This document shows, in pieces, positions 1 to 6,073 of a stretch of DNA of 13,394 nt. The position numbers and the translations under genes are program-made. The notes below the pieces were generated by a model, which saw only the letters and a list, made by a program, of their open reading frames with translations, had not been told where the DNA came from and searched no databases. Positions within the stretch are counted from its first letter, which is position 1. Every line of letters begins with the position of its first letter. The stretch is from the NCBI GenBank assembly GCA_012513125.1, contig JAAZCS010000143.1:1-13394 (forward strand), given 5' to 3'. The DNA comes from Treponema sp. GTDB taxonomy: Bacteria; Spirochaetota; Spirochaetia; Treponematales; Treponemataceae.

Positions 1-500
1 GAACACACTTGATGAACGCTTGGATAATCTAAATTTGCAAAAGGTTCATCAAAAATAATCAATTGTCGATCCATTGCAAGAATTCCAGAAACAGCAAGTC
101 TTCGTTTTTCACCACCGGAAAGCATTCTTGCCATTGATAATTTCTTATTCAACAAACCTGTCTTTTCTAATGAATCATCAACACATTTTTGTAGAGCAGC
201 TTTTCTAAGTCCGCAATTTTTTGCCCCAAAAGAAACGTCTTCTTCAGGAGTTTCGCCCAAAATCTGAGAATCTGCATCTTGAAAAACCAAACCGACACTT
301 AATCCATCAAGATTAATTTTTCCAGAAGAAGGTTCATCCAATTTCGCAATCAAAGACATCAACACGCTTTTTCCAGAGCCATTGGAGCCTGCAACAACAA
401 GAAAATCACCTTCATTCAGCGAAAAGCTAACATTTTTTAGGGCTTCTGTTCCATCAGGAAAAGTTTTATAAACGTTTTTTACTTCAATCTTCTTATTCAT
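1..500 (-). CDS. bioM: Biotin ECF transporter ATP-binding protein (BioM/EcfA type), 3' end missing
   Basis: This is the ATPase of an energy-coupling-factor importer. It hydrolyses ATP on the cytoplasmic side to power uptake of the vitamin bound by the neighbouring BioY. The 166 visible residues contain a Walker A GSNGSGKS (38-45), a Q-loop VFQDADSQ (72-79) followed by EDVSFG, which is typical of EcfA/BioM ATPases, an ABC signature LSGGEKRRL (127-135) and a Walker B LIIFDEP (147-153). The window edge cuts the gene just after the D-loop, so the switch histidine is not seen. The ATG at 500 lies 11 bases after the bioY stop, with only a weak GGAAA upstream, which suggests translational coupling. 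It is the third gene of birA-bioY-bioM. A membrane partner BioN would be expected further left. The fold is certain; biotin specificity rests on the neighbours. Confidence 0.9.
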   Translation of the reverse strand, partial: MNKKIEVKNVYKTFPDGTEALKNVSFSLNEGDFLVVAGSNGSGKSVLMSLIAKLDEPSSGKINLDGLSVGLVFQDADSQILGETPEEDVSFGAKNCGLRKAALQKCVDDSLEKTGLLNKKLSMARMLSGGEKRRLAVSGILAMDRQLIIFDEPFANLDYPSVHQVC

Positions 501-511
501 TTTCCAATAAA

Positions 512-1078
512 TTATTTTATATAATTATTTACAATAGGACGTAATTTTTTTGTAACAGGAACCATCACAAAAATTTTAATCAAATTACCTGGTAAAAAAG
601 GAATCACAACAACAGAAAAAGCTTTCGAAAAAGATGAATTTGTAACATGCATAAATCCAAGTAATCCTAGAGCAAAAAGAACTACAGATGCCAAAACAGA
701 AGCAGCAGCTATCATTAGATAAGAATGAAAATTGCTATGTGTTTTTTTATCAGATAACAAAAAATGTAAAAATAAACCGCCCACAAAAGCACTCACTAAA
801 TATCCAATCAAAAATCCACAAGTTGGAGCCCCGAATAAAACTTGAATTCCAGCTTTTCCAGAAAAAACGGGCAATCCAAGACATCCAATAATCAAGAAAA
901 CCAAAACTGAAAGCGTTCCATAAATTGGTCCGAGTAGCAATCCTGCCATCATTGCAAACATATCTTGCAAAACAATTGGAATTCCTGATGGAAGCGGAAT
1001 TTGAATAAAGCAGCCAACCGAAATTATGGCAGCAAACAGTGCAGAAAATATTATTCCTGTTGATTTTTTTCTTGTCAT
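512..1078 (-). CDS. bioY: BioY biotin substrate-binding membrane component
   Basis: BioY is the S-component that binds biotin in the cytoplasmic membrane and delivers it through an ECF ATPase/transmembrane module. The 188-residue protein has the usual family length and about six hydrophobic segments. It shows the family pattern of an early I-P-L-P-S-G-I-P loop, then V-L-Q-D-M-F-A and G-L-L-L-G-P-I-Y-G, a L-G-L-P-V-F segment, F-G-A-P-T-C-G-F-L-I-G-Y, and a late P-F-L-P-G-N-L-I-K. The start at 1078 is preceded by AAGGA about 8 bases upstream and lies 11 bases after the birA stop. The next gene encodes the ATPase, so BioY here probably works as part of a complete ECF importer rather than alone. 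No biotin synthesis gene is in view, so the locus looks like salvage. Confidence 0.93.
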   Translation of the reverse strand: MTRKKSTGIIFSALFAAIISVGCFIQIPLPSGIPIVLQDMFAMMAGLLLGPIYGTLSVLVFLIIGCLGLPVFSGKAGIQVLFGAPTCGFLIGYLVSAFVGGLFLHFLLSDKKTHSNFHSYLMIAAASVLASVVLFALGLLGFMHVTNSSFSKAFSVVVIPFLPGNLIKIFVMVPVTKKLRPIVNNYIK

Positions 1079-1089
1079 TTTTATAATCC

Positions 1090-2037
1090 TTATTTTTGTA
1101 TTTTAATTTTTCCTGAGGGAACTATTATCTTTTCATTTGTTTTTTCTGAAACTAATTTAGCCCAACCGTACCCATTTACACCTTTAAAAAGATATTCAGT
1201 TTTTGAATTGTCTATTCTGACTTTTTTATTTTTATCAAAACATAAAGTATTCCATTCATCGCTTAAATCTGATGAATCAGTTCTTGCAAGTTTTTCTTGA
1301 ATTCTGAATTCGTCCAAAAAAGTAAGCAACACTTCTTTTCGGCTGTAATTCTGGTCAGAAGTAAAAACACAATCAGAGGACGCAATAACTGGTGTTTCAT
1401 TTAAATTAACGCCAATTCCAATATTCAACCATTTTACTTTACAACCTACTGAATTAACTTCATCTAAAACGCCAGCTACTTTTCCTTTTTTTGTCCAGAT
1501 ATCGTTTGGCCATCTTACATAATATTTTCTGTCTGTCAATTTTCCGAGCGTTTTTACCAATGCAATTTGACTTGCCATAGTTAATCTTTGTGATTCTGAT
1601 AGCAAATATGGAATGCGATTTATCAAAGTAAACGCAAGGCTTCCTTTTGTAGTTATCCAAGAATGAGTTCCCTGCCCTCGCCCATTTGTTTGAGTATCAG
1701 AAACTACAACTTCTATTTGACTATCTTTTTTTCCGACTTCAGCAATTTTGTGAGCTTCAATCATTGTTGACTTCACTGTGTCAAAATGAACAAACCTCTC
1801 TTCTCCACTGCCAAATTCCCATGGAAAAAGACTATCTTTTATATCACTTTCCAATTTATATCCCATTTTTGAAGATGAAATTGAATAACCTGCATTTTGA
1901 AGTGATTGCACAGCTTTCCAAATTGAAACTCTTGATACGTTTGATTGAATCGCTATTTCCTCACCAGAAATAAATGAATCATTATTCCGCAAAATCTCTA
2001 GAACTTTATATTTTGTAGAATTATTCTCGTTACCCAT
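1090..2037 (-). CDS. birA: Bifunctional biotin-protein ligase / biotin operon repressor BirA
   Basis: BirA adenylates biotin and transfers it to a lysine of carboxylase subunits. Class II enzymes such as this one also bind DNA as a repressor. From the chosen ATG the protein has 315 residues: an N-terminal winged helix (about 8-62, with S-R-V-S-I-W-K-A-V as recognition helix) and a catalytic domain with GRGQG (119-123) in the biotinyl-AMP loop, RWPND (165-169), KVAGVLDE with the expected active-site lysine (176), and IGIGVNLN. A short C-terminal SH3-like domain follows. The frame stays open to a TTG at 2076, but the 13 extra residues lie upstream of the family's N-terminus and over the operator, so ATG 2037 is preferred. 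No Shine-Dalgarno precedes it. The first glycines of the ligase loop are present, but the usual second and third arginines are replaced (Q-G-T-H-S-W). Confidence 0.9.
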   Translation of the reverse strand: MGNENNSTKYKVLEILRNNDSFISGEEIAIQSNVSRVSIWKAVQSLQNAGYSISSSKMGYKLESDIKDSLFPWEFGSGEERFVHFDTVKSTMIEAHKIAEVGKKDSQIEVVVSDTQTNGRGQGTHSWITTKGSLAFTLINRIPYLLSESQRLTMASQIALVKTLGKLTDRKYYVRWPNDIWTKKGKVAGVLDEVNSVGCKVKWLNIGIGVNLNETPVIASSDCVFTSDQNYSRKEVLLTFLDEFRIQEKLARTDSSDLSDEWNTLCFDKNKKVRIDNSKTEYLFKGVNGYGWAKLVSEKTNEKIIVPSGKIKIQK

Positions 2038-2057
2038 AATATTATATAGGGTAACAA
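2027..2057. promoter_or_regulatory. Predicted BirA operator overlapping the birA start
   Basis: Two inverted 7-base half sites, GTTACCC at 2029-2035 and GGGTAAC at 2049-2055, are separated by 13 bases. With the flanks they read TCGTTACCC and GGGTAACAA, close to the known BirA-box layout of TTGTwAACC half sites spaced by about 14 bases. The spacer holds the A/T-rich -10-like sequence (TATAAT or TATATA, minus strand, 2041-2048) and the birA ATG (2037-2035). A BirA dimer bound here would cover both the promoter and the start of the operon. Binding is inferred; the symmetry and position are seen directly. Confidence 0.75.
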
Positions 2058-2173
2058 TATTTTTTTTTATTGTCAATTACCAAAAAAAAGTAAGCAAGAA
2101 TTCAGAAGTTAAAAATAAGATAGATTCGTATAGTGATGAAATAGCGCACTTTAACGCACAAAATTAATAAGAA

Positions 2174-2178
2174 AGAGG
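2174..2178 (+). promoter_or_regulatory. Ribosome binding site of the MATE gene
   Basis: AGAGG lies 6 bases before ATG 2185 and fixes this start. A possible -10 (TATAGT, 2129-2134) is upstream, but no good -35 was found. Confidence 0.6.
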
Positions 2179-2184
2179 TAAATT

Positions 2185-3513
2185 ATGGATTTAAATCAAA
2201 TCAAAAATAACAAACTAAAAATGATTCTCGGATTTTCTATACCATCAATAATTTCTATGATATTGACAGCTTTAATAACAATAATTGATGGATTTTTTAT
2301 GGGTAACTATATTGGAAAAGAAGCCCTTGCAGCTGTAAATCTGGGATGTCCAATCATATATTTGTTTTTAGGAATTGGACTTATGTTCTCAGTTGGTGGA
2401 ATATCAATTTCCGGCAGAATTCTTGGTTCAGGCGATAATAAAGAATGTAAAAATGTTTTTAACCAAACTAATTTTTCAGTTATTACAGTTTCAATTCTTT
2501 TAAGTGTGTTAATTTTTCTTTTATTTACACCAATAAAAAATTTAATTGGAGTAAAGGGAATTGTATCAACTTATTTTTCAGAATACTACACAATCTTACT
2601 TTTTGAACTTCCACTTATGATAATCACCTCATCTCTAGGTATGTTCATCAGAGGAGAAGGTCATCCTCGTTTTTACATGAATACAAACATTGTAAATGTT
2701 CTTTTAAACATCATTCTTGACTATGTTTTTACAGTAAAATTCAACTGGAGTGTCAAAGGAATTGCATTTGCATCATTACTTTCTACATTTATAACATTGC
2801 TACTAAATGCATCTTTCTTTTTATTCTGGTCAAATGTCTACTAATTTGGCTCATTTACTTTTTCTGTAAAAACGATGAATGAAACAATTTTGAATGGAAG
2901 TTCTGAATTTATTGGAGAAATGGCGATGTGCCTATCTATGTACGCGTATAATTATGTCATTTTGCATAAAATTGGATTTGATGGAATTACAGCTTTTACA
3001 ATTGTAGGATACGTTTCATATATTTTCAGTATGATTATTATTGGATTTGGACAGGGAATTGTTCCTTTAGTCAGTTTTTCATACGGTGCAAAAGACTTTG
3101 AACTTTCAAAAAAAATCAGAAATATTACAGCAAGTCTTGTCGTAGGAAGTGGATTTTTTATAATGATTTTATTAGTTTTCCTATCTAACTGGTACAGCAA
3201 GCTTTTTACAAAAGATACTTCAATCTCTTGCATGATAAACTCGGGAATCTTGATTTACATGTTTTCATACCCGTTAGCTGGATTCAACACGATTATTTCT
3301 TTCTATTTTACATCAATTGGGAAAGCAAAAGAATCTGCATTCATTTCATTTTCAAGAGGTCTCTTTCTTCTATTAATAAATATTTTTATTTTCCCACAAT
3401 TCTTTGGACTAACAGGCATCTGGCTTGTAGGACCAATCACAGAAGCCCTAACTGTTTTATTAAGCATTTTGTATATAATCAAAGAACGTCATGATTATCG
3501 CCGGTCGTATTAG
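2185..3513 (+). pseudogene. MATE-family multidrug/Na+ antiporter, interrupted by one in-frame TAA
   Basis: MATE proteins export drugs or metabolites across the inner membrane using Na+ or H+ gradients. They have 12 helices in two six-helix bundles. Here 219 codons (2185-2841) encode the first bundle, including F-M-G-N-Y-I-G-K-E-A-L-A-A-V-N and the G-E-G-H-P-R-F motif. A TAA at 2842-2844 stops the frame. The same frame then continues without any shift (2845-3513) through the second bundle, with N-G-S-S-E-F-I-G-E, G-F-G-Q-G-I-V-P-L-V-S-F-S-Y-G-A and a final G-I-W-L-V-G-P-I-T-E. Joined, the 442 codons match the family's usual length. The stop lies in the loop joining the halves. A restart at ATG 2875 is possible but has no Shine-Dalgarno. 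The likeliest reading is a recent nonsense mutation; a working split transporter is less likely. The native substrate cannot be told. Confidence 0.85.
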
Positions 3514-3593
3514 TATTTGATTAAGAGGAAAAAAGTTTTTCAAAAATGATTCCGAAATTGATTATCTTGGAGAATATTATCTTTGAGGTAGGA

Positions 3594-4604
3594 ATGAAGC
3601 GTTGTTTTATTTTGATTTTTATATGCTTTTGCTTGTTATCATGTAGCAATGAATGTGTGTCGATTAATGATGATTTCAGTAAAAAAAGAGTTGTTTCCTT
3701 AATTGAATGGAATTTACAAACCTTTTTTGATGGTGAAACATTAGGTACTGAATATGCAGAATTTGTGAAGAGTGATTCTTGGAACAGAAGTAAGTATGAG
3801 TCAAGACTGAAGAAGTTGTGTGATTTTATAGCTAAAGAAAATGCGGATGTATTCGTGTTTGAGGAAATCGAAAATATTGGTATTATTCATGATATTTCGA
3901 ATTCGTTGGCGGGTTTTTCCTGGAGTGATAGCGAAAAGTGGATGTATTCTTGTTTTGCAAAAAACGAAGGAACTTCTATTGGTTGCGGGATTATTTCGAA
4001 GTTTCCGATAATGAGTGTGAAAACGCACGAGATGGACATTCGTGTTCAGAGAGTTAGTCAACCGTCGTCGAGACCTTTGATTCAGGCTTCGCTGGATGTT
4101 GATGGGAAAAGTCTTGATGTTTTTGTAGCACATTGGAAGTCGAAGTCTGGTGGCGAACTTGAGACAGAGATTTGGCGTGATTGGCAAGAATCACTATGTG
4201 GTTATCGTTTGAAGAATTTTAGTTGTGAGAATAGAGCGGCGATAGTTTGTGGGGATTTTAATCGAAATGCTGAAGATTTTTTCTGTAGAATTGGAAGTTG
4301 TAACAATGAAAAAAATACTTTTTTTAGATTTGTAGATTTTGGTTGTAGCGGACAAATTGGTTTATTTTCACCGTGGCTTGTTCGGAATGAAGTGGAATTA
4401 TTTAAGACTGGTTCGTATTTTTATCAGAATGAATGGGAACGGATTGATAATATTTTTGGACTAGGCGAGTTTAGAATACTTGATTTCTGCCCATTGGACG
4501 ATGGAGAGTGGGTTAATGAAGATGGAACACCTTTTCGATATACAATGTATAACGAAAAAGGTTATTCGGATCATTTGCCTATTTCTTGTAAAATTGAATT
4601 ATGA
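3594..4604 (+). CDS. Secreted lipoprotein with endonuclease/exonuclease/phosphatase domain
   Basis: A 336-residue lipoprotein: the signal peptide ends in lipobox L-L-S-C, with Cys17 as the expected lipidated residue. The rest is an EEP-fold metal-dependent phosphodiesterase (DNase I-like superfamily). The order of catalytic motifs is complete: E-W-N (38-40), V-F-E-E-I-E-N with the metal-binding glutamate (90/91), A-H-W-K (His180), G-D-F-N (Asp221, Asn223), W-E-R-I-D-N near 281 and Y-S-D-H-L-P (Asp326-His327). It is therefore probably active on nucleic acid or a phosphoester outside the cytoplasmic membrane; the substrate is unknown. The start at 3594 is chosen because GAGG stands 5 bases upstream and it begins a clean signal peptide; the frame is open to 3546. 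Codon choice (more TCG, GCG, GTG) looks less AT-biased than in its neighbours. The stop overlaps the tail of aroA by 6 bases. Confidence 0.85.
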   Translation: MKRCFILIFICFCLLSCSNECVSINDDFSKKRVVSLIEWNLQTFFDGETLGTEYAEFVKSDSWNRSKYESRLKKLCDFIAKENADVFVFEEIENIGIIHDISNSLAGFSWSDSEKWMYSCFAKNEGTSIGCGIISKFPIMSVKTHEMDIRVQRVSQPSSRPLIQASLDVDGKSLDVFVAHWKSKSGGELETEIWRDWQESLCGYRLKNFSCENRAAIVCGDFNRNAEDFFCRIGSCNNEKNTFFRFVDFGCSGQIGLFSPWLVRNEVELFKTGSYFYQNEWERIDNIFGLGEFRILDFCPLDDGEWVNEDGTPFRYTMYNEKGYSDHLPISCKIEL

Positions 4605-5954
4605 TTGAATAAAGTTTGCTCCAAGTTGATTCATAATTTCAAAAAAATGTGGAAATGAAACACTGCAACATTCCGCCTCATTTATTGTTACAGTTTCATA
4701 TTTTGCTAAACCCAGTCCAAGACAGGATAATGACATTGCAATTCTATGGTCTTTGTATGATTAAACATTACCCCCGTGAAGAGTAAAAAGTTTATTTTCT
4801 GTTCCATCAATATTAATTGGCGAATGTCCATTTATAATCAGTGAATCATATTCAACATGAATATCAGCTCCAAGTTTGGAAAGCTCTTTTGTCATGGCAT
4901 CTATTCTATCAGTTTCTTTCTTCCGACATATTTCAATATCCGAAATTATTGTTTTACCTTCAGTAAAGCAAGCAATTACTGAAAGTGCACAAATCGCATC
5001 TGGAAAATCTGATATTTTTATATTAAGTTCATTGTTTTTGTGATTTTCAGTTGATAAATATTTTTTTCCTTCAACAGATAAAGTTTTATTTTCTTTATTC
5101 CAAACAATATTTGCCCCAATAGAATTTAGAATATTTACAATTTCTTGATCACCTTGTGATTTTGAATCATCAACATTTTGAATTGTAATATTACTTTCAG
5201 TGATTAAGCTTGCAATTAAAGGAAAGGCTATTGCTTCCCAATCAGATGGAATTAAGCAATCAAAAGCTTTTATTGCAACTGGTCCTTTTACAGAAATATT
5301 TTTAAAATCTGGTGAAATAGTCGATTCCACATTAACCTTTTTCAGCCACTCTTGAGTCATTGTTAGATAAGGCGTTTCTTTTGGTGAAGAAAGCGAAATG
5401 TTAAATTCACCGTCCATTTGAGATGCCGCCATCATAAATCCACTGATATATTGAGATAATTTTCCGTCTGTAATTAACTTCTTTTTATTATTTATTGGAC
5501 CTTTAAAAATAAAAGGTGGCGTTCCATTTTGTTTTATAGAAGAAGCTTCAACATCAAGCTGTTGCAATGAATCGATTAAATGATTTACTGGTCTAGTTTT
5601 TATTGATTCATCACCTGTAAAAATGCACCATCCTGAAAGTGTGGATAAAATTGGACACAAAAAATACATTATGGAACCAGAATTGCCTACATCAATAATA
5701 CTTTCGGGCAAATGTAAATTCCGGCCAGCTCCTACAACAGTCCAAGTATTTTCTTTTTCATTTTTTGTAGCAGTTGCCCCTATTTTATTTATTGCTTCAA
5801 CTGTTGAAAGACAATCATTGCTAGGAAGTGGATTCCTAATATGAGATACACCTTCTGCCAATGTTGATAAAATCAAAGCTCTAATTGTATGACTTTTTGA
5901 ACCTGGAACAGTAACACTTCCAAATAATTTTGCTCTTTTTGATTGAATTTTCAT
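4599..5954 (-). pseudogene. aroA: 3-phosphoshikimate 1-carboxyvinyltransferase (EPSP synthase), interrupted by one in-frame TAA
   Basis: EPSP synthase joins phosphoenolpyruvate to shikimate-3-phosphate in aromatic amino acid synthesis. From ATG 5954, 397 codons show P-G-S-K-S-H (17-22), a D-V-G-N-S-G-S segment (88-94), S-D-F-P-D with the catalytic aspartate (319), and R-K-K-E-T-D-R (344-350). A TAA follows at 4761-4763. Past it, in the same frame, the next 53 codons read S-Y-K-D-H-R-I-A-M-S-L and then S-F-P-H-F-F-E, which is exactly the family's C-terminus, ending at TAA 4599-4601. The open part therefore lacks the D-H-R arginine that binds phosphoenolpyruvate and is probably inactive unless the stop is read through. 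In addition, the arginine usual after G-N-[AS]-G-T-x-M is a tyrosine (Tyr97). No clear Shine-Dalgarno precedes 5954. No other shikimate gene is in the window. Confidence 0.87.
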
Positions 5955-6027
5955 AGGAATAATCTATCATAATGATTAAATTCACTCTATATATTTTAAA
6001 ATAAAAATTCTTTAGATTGAATTGACA

Positions 6028-6033
6028 TATAAT
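6028..6033 (+). promoter_or_regulatory. -10 element upstream of the PurH-like gene
   Basis: A perfect TATAAT lies 40 bases before the TTG start. No good -35 hexamer is found 16-18 bases upstream. A TTGACA at 6022-6027 abuts it directly and cannot be its partner. This is the only likely promoter for the PurH-like/MraY pair. Confidence 0.45.
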
Positions 6034-6060
6034 TTTTGATAAAATTAAGGAAAAATTGAT

Positions 6061-6065
6061 GGAGG
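6061..6065 (+). promoter_or_regulatory. Ribosome binding site that decides a TTG start
   Basis: GGAGG stands 8 bases before TTG 6074. An alternative ATG at 6059 has AAGGA (6047-6051) 7 bases upstream and would add five residues. The TTG is preferred because GGAGG is the stronger site and the protein then begins M-T-K-K-A-I-I like PurH proteins. Confidence 0.55.
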
Positions 6066-6073
6066 ATTGTATT

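Noticed and set aside
2038..2076. N-terminal extension of BirA from TTG 2076
   Set aside because: The 13 extra codons lie over the operator half site and upstream of the winged-helix start, with no ribosome binding site. The TTG is part of a TTGACA-like sequence.
3526..3545. Terminator after the MATE gene
   Set aside because: Only a short A/T pairing (GAAAAA with TTTTTC) without GC pairs; not convincing.
3546..3593. Longer N-terminus of the lipoprotein from ATG 3546
   Set aside because: It would put 16 unlikely residues before the signal peptide and has no ribosome binding site; ATG 3594 has GAGG and a standard signal sequence.
4605..4760. Apparent intergenic gap of about 155 bases after the lipoprotein gene
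   Set aside because: It is not intergenic: it encodes, on the minus strand and in frame, the C-terminus of AroA beyond the premature stop.
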